Source: Candidatus Poribacteria bacterium (GTDB lineage: Bacteria > Poribacteria > WGA-4E > PCPOR2b). Taken from it: a stretch of 64,000 nucleotides of DNA. Position numbers and translations under genes: made by a program. Under the pieces are notes generated by a model, which saw only the letters and a program-made list of their open reading frames with translations, was not told the origin of the DNA and ran no database searches. Each line of letters begins with the position of its first letter. Positions within the stretch are counted from its first letter, which is position 1. Location of the stretch: the NCBI GenBank assembly GCA_022822005.1, contig JAJECO010000062.1, positions 62,001-126,000 on the forward strand. The letters run 5' to 3'. Positions 17,826-25,576 of this stretch are shown in pieces.

Positions 17826-17896
17826 ACATGTCGCCCCTCTGGGGCTTGGGGATTTTGTTATCTTGTGTGCTATAAACATGTCGCCCCTCTGGGGCT
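17826..17896. repeat. Two copies of an ACATGTCGCCCCTCTGGGGCT repeat
   Basis: Copies at 17826-17846 and 17876-17896, 50 nt apart, each with a CCCC-TCT-GGGG hairpin. The same unit, reverse oriented, occurs inside the large MITE-like elements at about 51.2 and 59.0 kb. Confidence 0.75.
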
Positions 17897-18024
17897 TTGT
17901 AGATCGGGCAAGTCGCTTTGGATCTCGATTTATCAGGGATGCCCGCCCTATGGGTATAGGGGACTTTTATCGCGTCACACATAACTAACAACTTGGGTTT
18001 GGAAAATCAAAAGGTACTAGTGAA

Positions 18025-19185
18025 TCATGCGGTAACTCGAATTGGGGAACTTAGTCCCCATCCCAAGAATCGGCGTGCTTCTTCTTCAATGACCTCGACC
18101 CCTAGCCCTGGGGTTGTTGGAACTGGGATATGGCTATCTACCTGATCAAAAATTGGATCGGTGAGGTTCTCTCGAATCGGGTGAGGCGTCCGATCAAACT
18201 CCATAACGGATTGGTTGATGTATGGTTCGGGGCAGTCGGAGGGTGGGTTCGACGGAAGACAGGCTACCACATGCAGCGTCGCCGATAGACTAATACCGGT
18301 TCCCCAGAAGTGCGGATTGAAGTGGACGCCAAAGGCGTTTGCCATGTGACCGAGTTTGAACATCTCTGACACGCCACCGGCCCCGACGATATCCGGCTGA
18401 ATAATATCGAACATGTGGCAGGCGAGGCGTTCAGCGAATTCATAGCGTGACTTTAGGCTTTCGCCGCCAGCGATTGGCATCAAGCCCAACTGTTGAACAA
18501 GCAGATTGCCGCTATCATTGTACGATCCACACGGTTCTTCAAACCAGGTCAGGTTGGCATCGGCAAGTTTTTGCGCCACCATGACAGCCGTTGTCGGGCT
18601 GTAAGCCTCGTTTGCATCTACCATGAGATGTGTTTGGGGACCAAGCGCCTCACGAAGATGATATACTCGCTCGATGTCCTCGTCCACTGGCTTACCACCG
18701 ATTTTCATTTTCATTCCGGTGAAACCCGCCGCAGCATACCCAAGTGCTTCCTCGGTCAAGGCATCTGGAAAGTCGTCCTCTGTGTAGTAGAGTCCGGTGG
18801 CGTAGACGGGGATGCGGTCACGCACACTCCCGCCCAGCAACTCACAGACCGGTCGTCCGGCCGCTTTCCCGGCAATGTCCCACAGTGCCATGTCGAACGC
18901 ACTGATGGCAACCATCTGTCCTCCTGCAAAACCGTGTCCCTGATACCCAAGTGTATATAGCATCTGCCAAATTGCTTCGGTGCGTCGAGGATCTTTACCT
19001 ATGAGCAGTGGGGCAAGAAATTCCATTGTCCGTGCATCACCACTTTCGCCCCAACCGTATGTTCCGTCGTCAGCGGTAATCTTCACTGCGGTTGTCATCC
19101 TTGTGTCTGTCCACCGCTGAGACCAACCGAACGGTTTTGATAGTTTTGCTTCAAGCGGATATATCTCGATTTGTTCTATTTTCAT
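18025..19185 (-). CDS. Mandelate racemase/muconate lactonizing enzyme family protein
   Basis: Enolase-superfamily enzyme of 386 aa, probably a sugar-acid dehydratase or epimerase. Catalytic landmarks of the MR subgroup are present: KxK in GMKMKIGG, metal ligands D in MVDANEAYS, E in WFEEPCG, E in AGGES, and the general-base His in FNPHFWGTG. The start is set at ATG 19185 (GAAGGA 8 nt upstream) because the 48 codons before it read through intergenic palindromes. It lies downstream of the Gfo/Idh gene on the same strand, so the two may act on the same sugar acid. Substrate not predictable from sequence alone. Confidence 0.9.
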   Translation of the reverse strand: MKIEQIEIYPLEAKLSKPFGWSQRWTDTRMTTAVKITADDGTYGWGESGDARTMEFLAPLLIGKDPRRTEAIWQMLYTLGYQGHGFAGGQMVAISAFDMALWDIAGKAAGRPVCELLGGSVRDRIPVYATGLYYTEDDFPDALTEEALGYAAAGFTGMKMKIGGKPVDEDIERVYHLREALGPQTHLMVDANEAYSPTTAVMVAQKLADANLTWFEEPCGSYNDSGNLLVQQLGLMPIAGGESLKSRYEFAERLACHMFDIIQPDIVGAGGVSEMFKLGHMANAFGVHFNPHFWGTGISLSATLHVVACLPSNPPSDCPEPYINQSVMEFDRTPHPIRENLTDPIFDQVDSHIPVPTTPGLGVEVIEEEARRFLGWGLSSPIRVTA

Positions 19186-19564
19186 TGATGTTCCTTCTAT
19201 TATGGAGAAAACTGCTCGTTTTGTTGACATCCGGATGTCGAGATATGAATCTCGACCTACAGTGCGGTGTTGGGTTTCACTGTATCTATCTATATAACCT
19301 AAGTTGCTAGTTATAAGAAAACGGTTCAAACCGAGCGAATAAACGCTAAAGTCACCCCATCACCGCTCGCAGTGGATTGACAAATCCACTGCATATTTAC
19401 AAAGATGGCTTGGATAGCCATATCCAAGCCGAGCAGACTGGACAACTAGCAACCTGCGTTATATAGGTAAGTATTTTTCAAGAGATGGGTTCTACTGCTG
19501 TCGATAGGGATTCCTTTTACCGTTCAACCCAACCTACGTACCTGAACAAATGGATAATAACTAT
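19186..19564. other. Intergenic region with several hairpin repeats
   Basis: No convincing gene. Three perfect or near-perfect hairpins: GTCGAGAT-atga-ATCTCGAC (19237-19256), GCAGTGGATT-gac-AAATCCACTGC (19369-19392) and GGCTTGGATA-gcca-TATCCAAGCC (19407-19430). Relatives of the second lie near 51510 and of the third near 60362, so these are dispersed repeat families. The segment around 19265-19320 and 19440-19540 also contains the phrases aacccaacctac and caacttaggttatatag, reused near 55.7 and 60.4 kb. Confidence 0.7.
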
Positions 19565-20731
19565 CTATCCTCGTCCGAGCCGCTGATCTTCAGCTGCCAG
19601 CCATTCGTTATAGTCACGGGGCATCGGTTCAGGCGGTGTTAAACCTTCTTCACGTCGCCAGCGGAGCAGTGGATGTTCGAGGCATTTTTGGGGCAGATCT
19701 ATTCGTTTTCCATGCGCTGCCGACTCAAAGATCCCCATCATGATATCCACGATGTGGTGTCCCTCTGCACCGCTGCACTCGTGGTCTCGGTCTTGGTCCA
19801 AGGCAGAAACATACTCTTCAACGAACCAGTAATCGTCCAACTTGGCCGGACTTGAGCGATCATAGTGTTCCGGGTAGACAGGCTCAAGCGGTTCCCACTG
19901 ATCAGGCTTTCCCTCTGGAATGTAGACAGGTTGCGACAGATGCCATGCGCCGCCTTTGATGAGCAGACATGCCGAACCGAATAGTTTTCCTTCAGTGCCA
20001 ACAATTTCCATGATCGGATTTGTGCTGGCTGGGAAACGGTGTTGCAGAAGATTCGCGGTTACGTCGTTGTCAAAATGCAGCGTTGCCGTGATAGATTCTC
20101 CGGCAATTGTTCCCATACCGAGCGGGGATGGGACCACATCTTCGGGTGTGACGGGATGACCGTCGGTCAGTGCAACGGCAGAAACACTACGACAATGTCC
20201 CGCAAACTTGAGCATATTATTCAGCTGATGTGTACCGATGTTCATTAACCCCAGACCACCGTAGTAGGCTTTGCCACGGCTGTTGATGTAGCGGAGCTCG
20301 CCAATCGCCCCGTTCATGAACGCCTTGTGCATCGCTCGCATCAGTGCGCCAACGCGCCCTTGATGATGCACCGCTACCCGCACCCCTTTCTCCTGCGCCT
20401 TTCCCATCACCGCGGTGGTGCCCTCAAGGTCAACGCACATCGGCTTTTCAACTTCAATATGGACGCCGTGTTCTAACACGCGCATGCAGAGTGGGTAGTG
20501 GAACTCTGTCCCCGTCGGGATAGCCACAAGGTCGGGTTGGGTCTGGACAATCATATCGTCTAGGTCAGTAAACCGGGTAGCGACACCCAATTCACCGCCG
20601 AGAGTATCCAGTCGTTCCTGAACTAAATCACACAATGCAACCACTTCGGTACGCGGATGCGCGTGATAGGCGCGAGCGGCGGCGGTGCCCCGTCCACGAC
20701 ACCCTAAAATTGCGACGCGATAGGTTTTCAT
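19565..20731 (-). CDS. Gfo/Idh/MocA family oxidoreductase
   Basis: NAD(P)-dependent sugar or inositol dehydrogenase-like protein of 388 aa. N-terminal Rossmann fold with the glycine motif ILGCRGRGTAAARAY, then DLDDMIVQTQPDLVAIPTGT, and the family EKP motif in HIEVEKPMCVDLEG carrying the catalytic Lys. GTHQLNNMLKF fits the conserved substrate-pocket His region. The ATG has GGAGGT 4 nt upstream. Upstream of a mandelate-racemase-family gene on the same strand, divergent from the membrane-anchored protein at 20904. Confidence 0.9.
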   Translation of the reverse strand: MKTYRVAILGCRGRGTAAARAYHAHPRTEVVALCDLVQERLDTLGGELGVATRFTDLDDMIVQTQPDLVAIPTGTEFHYPLCMRVLEHGVHIEVEKPMCVDLEGTTAVMGKAQEKGVRVAVHHQGRVGALMRAMHKAFMNGAIGELRYINSRGKAYYGGLGLMNIGTHQLNNMLKFAGHCRSVSAVALTDGHPVTPEDVVPSPLGMGTIAGESITATLHFDNDVTANLLQHRFPASTNPIMEIVGTEGKLFGSACLLIKGGAWHLSQPVYIPEGKPDQWEPLEPVYPEHYDRSSPAKLDDYWFVEEYVSALDQDRDHECSGAEGHHIVDIMMGIFESAAHGKRIDLPQKCLEHPLLRWRREEGLTPPEPMPRDYNEWLAAEDQRLGRG

Positions 20732-20792
20732 ACGACCTCCGAAATCTGTTGAGGGGGTTCATTGCTAAATCATTGTCCCGATGCTTTCATAC

Positions 20793-20821
20793 TTGACGCT
20801 GCTTACAGGCAATGCTATAGT
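20793..20821 (+). promoter_or_regulatory. Sigma70-type promoter for the gene at 20904
   Basis: TTGACG (20793-20798), 17-nt spacer, TATAGT (20816-20821). The predicted start near 20828 gives a leader of about 75 nt, in the correct orientation for the downstream gene pair. Confidence 0.6.
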
Positions 20822-20903
20822 AGGCTGTGTGTTTATTGTATAGAGTTTGGAACATTAATTCAACCAGATTATCATCCAATTTTCTTCACGTATCTAACTC
20901 CCT

Positions 20904-22535
20904 TTGCTACCACTAAGATTTCGTCCCTCTAAAACGCAACTTATTATCTTCAGTGCAATTGTCATTCTCCTGCTCCTGATTGTGCTGATTTATCGCCAAA
21001 CCTCTCTCTGGGAACCGGATCAGAGTCTCCTTACTCTCCTCCCCGATGCGCCGATCTGTTATGTCAGTGTGAAGGACTTGGGCAGTTTCATCGAAACCTT
21101 TCAACGGACCGAATTTGGGGCGCAGGTCACACAAATGCCAATCCTTGCGGAAACCCGACGAGAACTCTGGTGGCGACGGCTTATGTACCAGAAACAGCTG
21201 TGGGAGTTAGAAATGGGGGGCAAATTGGATCTCAAGCGAATCCAAGGTTACTTGGGTGAAGAGGCGATTGTGGGGGTTTATGAGCGGGGCGGTAAGATAT
21301 CCTTTCTGCTCATTAGCGCCCTCGGAGCGCAGCAGAAACTGGAAATTGCGACGCTCACCGCAACAGCCCCGATCAATCCCAAATACAAACGGTTAAAAGA
21401 GAGTTACAGAAAACTGGACATTAACACTATCACAGGGTATCCGCAGGATTTCAGTTACACTTTTATTGGCAAAATCGGCTTGCTGGCAACGGATAAATCT
21501 TTGATCCAGGATACGGTTGATGTCTACGCCGAACAGAAGCAGGGCTTTGCTGCGTTAGCGGCGACGGGGGACTATCTGGGCAAGCAGTATGACATCGTTC
21601 GCAACACCATTTATATCAACCCTACCAAACTTACCAAAGTTGTTAAGTTTGATCAACCGCTCAAGTCATTATTACAGGGAATCGAGGTGTGGACATTCAG
21701 CAATCGTTACGAAGATGGTGTCATCTACTCGCAGCACCGAATGATTAGGAGCGCTAATTCGCAAACTCGACAATCCCCCCGACCGGCAGACGAAAAACTA
21801 TTTTCGATGCTCCCTGCAACCACAGCGTTTCTGGGTGCAAGCAATGACGCGAATCTTGCGGGGTTGTGGCAGCAGATGAAAACCAACCTATCATTGAAAT
21901 ATCAGCGAAATGGAATTGATTTATCGCGCCACCTTGAAGACAGAATTGCGTTGGCACTGTTACCTCCTCCAACAGGTGTTCCCGCGTTGGTGCCTTCGAT
22001 ACTTCTGATCTGTCCAATTCAGGATAAGCCAAGTTTGGAAACGGCTTTAACAAAACTCAAGCGGACCAAGATTGCTGTCAACGGCAAACGGCTCCGCTTT
22101 CCGGCTCCGATAAAGTATCAAGGTCTTGAGTTACAACCGATACAACTCCGAGTTGGGCTCATCTTCGCCTTAAAGGGAGGATATGCACTTATCGACAATT
22201 ACTGCGTTATCGGCACAACGCTCGGTGGAGTAGAGTCTGCTATCAATTCGTTCACCGGGCAGGAGGGCGCGCTGATTAGCACAAAAATGTCTGACCTCCT
22301 AAATCACCCCAGCCACAACCATATTCGGATTCAGCCAAGCCTTCTGATTCCGGAATTGAAACGTCTGCTTCCGATAGCCGGTTTGATCTTTTCGCAAGAT
22401 GTTGATGCAAAACTGATTCAACGCATAACGGATAACATATCCCCATTGGAAGCGCTTGGATTAATCACCGCCAGCGTCAATTTTAACGATAATTCTGTCG
22501 ATGCCGAAATTCAGATTACCTTGGAAGGAGAGTAG
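20904..22535 (+). CDS. Membrane-anchored DUF3352-like protein of unknown function
   Basis: 543 residues with one N-terminal transmembrane helix (LIIFSAIVILLLLIVLIY) and the rest extracytoplasmic. It has the layout of DUF3352-like proteins: LLPDAPICYVSVKDLGSFIETF at the start, GEEAIVGVYERGGKISFLLIS, MLPATTAFLGASNDANLAGLW, and ALALLPPPTGVPALVPSILLICP. These proteins have no established biochemical role. The start is TTG at 20904 without a clear SD; an upstream in-frame stop at 20895 limits alternatives. It is followed 21 nt later by an enolase-superfamily gene, probably in the same transcript, with no obvious functional link. Confidence 0.7.
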   Translation: MLPLRFRPSKTQLIIFSAIVILLLLIVLIYRQTSLWEPDQSLLTLLPDAPICYVSVKDLGSFIETFQRTEFGAQVTQMPILAETRRELWWRRLMYQKQLWELEMGGKLDLKRIQGYLGEEAIVGVYERGGKISFLLISALGAQQKLEIATLTATAPINPKYKRLKESYRKLDINTITGYPQDFSYTFIGKIGLLATDKSLIQDTVDVYAEQKQGFAALAATGDYLGKQYDIVRNTIYINPTKLTKVVKFDQPLKSLLQGIEVWTFSNRYEDGVIYSQHRMIRSANSQTRQSPRPADEKLFSMLPATTAFLGASNDANLAGLWQQMKTNLSLKYQRNGIDLSRHLEDRIALALLPPPTGVPALVPSILLICPIQDKPSLETALTKLKRTKIAVNGKRLRFPAPIKYQGLELQPIQLRVGLIFALKGGYALIDNYCVIGTTLGGVESAINSFTGQEGALISTKMSDLLNHPSHNHIRIQPSLLIPELKRLLPIAGLIFSQDVDAKLIQRITDNISPLEALGLITASVNFNDNSVDAEIQITLEGE

Positions 22536-22556
22536 AAGAACCACTTAGGAGTTAGT

Positions 22557-23702
22557 ATGGAAAATCAGGAAATCAAAATTACACATATCGAAAGCGAACT
22601 CTACCAATGGGATAAACCGCCAATCTGGAACGGTCTGCATGTCTATGACAAAGGGCGACTCCATCTGGTACGGGTGCGGGCAAGGAGCGGAAGAGAAGAG
22701 GTTATTGGCTATGGCTTCAATGGAGGTACAGCAGCGACGCGACCGCTTCAGATATTTCCAATGTATGTCGATGAGTTTAGGCCGCAGTTGATAGGAAGGT
22801 CTCCTATAGATACCGCGTATGTATCTCAATTGGCGGATAATATTAAGATATATGGTCCGGGCGGCTATCACACGCAGGTACTGGCTGCGATCAACCAAGC
22901 GTGTTGGGATATCAGGGGGAAGGTTGCAGGAAAGTCGGTTCACCAGTTACTCGATGGTCAACAGCAACGGATTCGCACTTATATCGCTGGTGGTTACTAC
23001 GGTAGAGATAAAGGGCTTGATGAGCTGAGGGAAGAGATGGACCGCAACGTCAACGAGTTTTTTGCGACCGCTGTCAAGATGAAGATTGGGGACAAAGACG
23101 CGGGCCTGGACAATGACATTAAACGGATAGAGGCGGCACGGCAGCAGATTGGACCGGCTATCACCTTGATGGTAGACGCCAACTGTGCGTTGAACGTTGA
23201 GCAGTCGGTGGCGTATCTCCCTGTGCTAAAGGCAAACGATATTTTCTGGTTTGAAGAGCCGATCCCCAGTCACAATTACCGGGGGCATAAGGAATTGGCT
23301 GCAATGGCTAAAGATTCCGATGTGTTAATCGCAACAGGTGAAAACGGCTACGGGGTTCATCACTTCCAAACCTTGATGGATTATCAGGGGGCAGATGTTT
23401 TTAACATTGATGTCGCGATCTTAGCCGGTTACGAACCTGCCTTAGCGGTGGTAGAAGAATCCGCAGCCCATCAGAAGCTGATTGCTCCCCACGGGGCGCA
23501 GGAACTTCAGGTGCATATTGCAGCGGCGCGTGAAAACGGTTTGATGCTTGAATACTATCCGCCTGCGGTAGATCCACTAAGGGGTGAGATCTTTCTGCCG
23601 CAAATGTTATTGGACAGGGATGGATACGTGACAGTGCCCGATAGACCGGGCATCGGTTTTGAGCCAAACATGGCACTTCTTGAGCCACATCGGGTTAGAT
23701 GA
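22557..23702 (+). CDS. Mandelate racemase/muconate lactonizing enzyme family protein
   Basis: 381 residues. Enolase-superfamily active site: KxK in AVKMKIGDKD, metal ligands in LMVDANCAL, FWFEEPIPS and ATGENGYG, and a C-terminal His in LIAPHGAQELQVHIAA. An acid-sugar dehydratase or racemase is likely. It is only distantly similar to the enzyme at 18025 and not a recent duplicate. The ATG has TAGGAG upstream. The next gene, a PhyH-type oxygenase, begins 53 nt after its stop with a strong SD, suggesting an operon 20904-24520. Confidence 0.9.
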   Translation: MENQEIKITHIESELYQWDKPPIWNGLHVYDKGRLHLVRVRARSGREEVIGYGFNGGTAATRPLQIFPMYVDEFRPQLIGRSPIDTAYVSQLADNIKIYGPGGYHTQVLAAINQACWDIRGKVAGKSVHQLLDGQQQRIRTYIAGGYYGRDKGLDELREEMDRNVNEFFATAVKMKIGDKDAGLDNDIKRIEAARQQIGPAITLMVDANCALNVEQSVAYLPVLKANDIFWFEEPIPSHNYRGHKELAAMAKDSDVLIATGENGYGVHHFQTLMDYQGADVFNIDVAILAGYEPALAVVEESAAHQKLIAPHGAQELQVHIAAARENGLMLEYYPPAVDPLRGEIFLPQMLLDRDGYVTVPDRPGIGFEPNMALLEPHRVR

Positions 23703-23755
23703 GATTTAGACTGAGAATAGCAGGAACAGAAATCTAACGATACAAGGAGGTTCAA

Positions 23756-24520
23756 ATGAGTTTAACAGATAAACAGAAAGTGGATTATGAACGCGATGGA
23801 TTTGTGATTTATGGACATCTCCTGTCGGAGGAGACATTAGAGGCGTTGCGTGAGCGGATGGACGCATTGGCAGACGGTTCGCATCCGAATGCGGAGAAGG
23901 CGGGTGTGCGGCTGGAGGCAGCTGCCCAGCGGGGCGAACTTGAGAACGTGCCTCGGCGTGACAAGGTGTGGCAACTCTTGGATCCCCATCGTTACGATGA
24001 GGTAGTTTTTGACCATGCCAGCAACCCGAAAATCTTAGATATTGTTGAGGAGCTACTTGGCACGGAAGATATCAAACTATTCCACACCCAGACCTTGATG
24101 AAACCTGCTTTCCACGGCTCGATTGTGTCTTGGCACCAGGATTCGGCTTACTGGACCTCCGTGGAGCCGCCCACGCTTGTGAGCTGCTGGACAGCATTGG
24201 ACGATGTGACGGAAGAGAACGGTTGTTTGCGATTGCTCCCCGGCAGTTATAAGAAAGGGATTTGGCCCCACGAGCGACGGGATTTCCTGCACGCCCAAGG
24301 CATAGACGAATCAACCGCGGTGCCGGTGGTATTGAAAGCGGGTGGGTGTAGTTTTCACCACAGTTTGACTGTCCACGGCAGTGGCGAGAATCGGACGCCG
24401 CATCGCCGTCGGGGGCTTGCCACCAGTTACATGCGAGCGGACTCCAAATGGGTTGGCGATCCAGATCAAAAACGGGACTTTCCGCTCTTGCGGGGTAAGG
24501 AATACAGCGGGTGTGTTTGA
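23756..24520 (+). CDS. Phytanoyl-CoA dioxygenase family protein (1)
   Basis: Fe(II)/2-oxoglutarate-dependent oxygenase of 254 aa with a cupin-like double-stranded beta-helix. HxD iron ligands in VSWHQDSAYWT, the distal His in FHHSLTVHGSGENRTPHRRRG, with the following Arg for 2-oxoglutarate. The substrate is unknown; bacterial members hydroxylate small metabolites, ectoine or natural products. Perfect AAGGAGGT before ATG. One of three PhyH-type genes in the window; they are diverged, not recent copies. Confidence 0.9.
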   Translation: MSLTDKQKVDYERDGFVIYGHLLSEETLEALRERMDALADGSHPNAEKAGVRLEAAAQRGELENVPRRDKVWQLLDPHRYDEVVFDHASNPKILDIVEELLGTEDIKLFHTQTLMKPAFHGSIVSWHQDSAYWTSVEPPTLVSCWTALDDVTEENGCLRLLPGSYKKGIWPHERRDFLHAQGIDESTAVPVVLKAGGCSFHHSLTVHGSGENRTPHRRRGLATSYMRADSKWVGDPDQKRDFPLLRGKEYSGCV

Positions 24521-24572
24521 ACGGCTGGTTTGTAGTAGGGCAGTTTATTGACCGTTCCTGCACTGCCATGTC

Positions 24573-24588
24573 GGGGCAGGGATGCCCC
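24573..24588. repeat. GGGGCA-TGCCCC hairpin between convergent genes
   Basis: Perfect 6-bp stem with a 4-nt loop, followed by ctcctacaggg; a variant of the GGCAAGATGCC repeats seen later. It lies between convergent genes and could serve as a bidirectional terminator, though no T-run follows. Confidence 0.45.
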
Positions 24589-24614
24589 TCCTACAGGGAG
24601 TAGATCTAAACGGG

Positions 24615-25517
24615 TTAGATAGTAAACGAGGCGGTGTGAATGTGAAAGCCGAGGCTTTCGTATAGATTCACCGCTGCGGTTCGATAAAACTGGGTGCCAA
24701 CTTCCGTCACAGCGACGCCCCGGTCATGCAGGTAGTTTAGGGAACTCACCATCAATGCTCTGCCAAGTCCGACACCTCTGTAATCTTCATGGACACCTGT
24801 CCAACCGATGCCACCGGGGAACGTTCCGCCAATCTTTTTTCGATCGTGCAGAACGATGCCTGCGCTTATGCCGATAGGTTCACCGTCTTTTTCGGCGAAG
24901 AAGAATCCGTGTGGAGCGAAGTCCAATCCCTTGTTGACACCCAAGAAGCTTTGGTTCCAGAACTCGCCCGAGTTTGAAGAGCTGCCAAACACTGCATTCT
25001 TGACATCCGCCCAAGTTTGCTCATCGCCCTCTCGAAATGTCCGTATGCTATACCCCGTTTCGATTGGAGGTAGTTGCGGCGTGTAGTCTTGCATATCGAG
25101 CCGTAGGATGAGCTGGTCATGTATAACTTCGACGCCTTCTCCTTCAAAATGGCTCAACATCTGGCGATAGGGAGCATCCAGCCAAGTTACTACGCCAACC
25201 CGCTTTGCGCCTTTGCTTTTTAGGTAGTTGATACACGCCTGCATCGGGGGCAGGGTCCGGCATTCGCCCCGGCAGTTGTCAGGCACACCCGCCCACCGAA
25301 TTTCTCCCAACCCCTCCTCTGCCATAGCACTGTATGCGAAACTGACAAGCTCGCCGTCCACTGAACCGAGCACGAAGAAACCTGATTGCTCCAGTGCGCT
25401 TAAATCATCCATGGTGAGCAGCTCAAATCCGTGTACATTATCGTAAGCATTATTTATCAAGGACAGGGTTGCATTTCGATTTTGTGCGTTTAGTTTTTCG
25501 ACGGTTAAGTCATTCAT
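24615..25517 (-). CDS. Tandem GNAT-family N-acetyltransferase
   Basis: 300 residues made of two GNAT folds, like MshD-type proteins. The C-terminal half has a complete acetyl-CoA motif A (VHEDYRGVGLGRALMVSSLNYL) and motif B (NLYESLGFHIH). The N-terminal half (EIRWAGVPDNCRGE) is degenerate and probably structural. Substrate unknown. It follows the hyuA-like gene by 60 nt on the same strand and may be co-transcribed. Confidence 0.85.
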   Translation of the reverse strand: MNDLTVEKLNAQNRNATLSLINNAYDNVHGFELLTMDDLSALEQSGFFVLGSVDGELVSFAYSAMAEEGLGEIRWAGVPDNCRGECRTLPPMQACINYLKSKGAKRVGVVTWLDAPYRQMLSHFEGEGVEVIHDQLILRLDMQDYTPQLPPIETGYSIRTFREGDEQTWADVKNAVFGSSSNSGEFWNQSFLGVNKGLDFAPHGFFFAEKDGEPIGISAGIVLHDRKKIGGTFPGGIGWTGVHEDYRGVGLGRALMVSSLNYLHDRGVAVTEVGTQFYRTAAVNLYESLGFHIHTASFTI

Positions 25518-25576
25518 TTTATGTCTTTACCTTTTCTTAGAGGGAAGAGGAGAAAGCAAGTCCCGATTTTTCGCGT

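Noticed and set aside
17826-17896. Possible CRISPR array (two 21-bp repeats 50 nt apart)
   Set aside because: Only two units, each internally palindromic, no cas genes, and the same repeat is dispersed elsewhere in the window.
19186-19329. N-terminal extension of the mandelate-racemase-family gene to 19329
   Set aside because: The added codons translate intergenic palindromes, while ATG 19185 has an SD and matches the family N-terminus.
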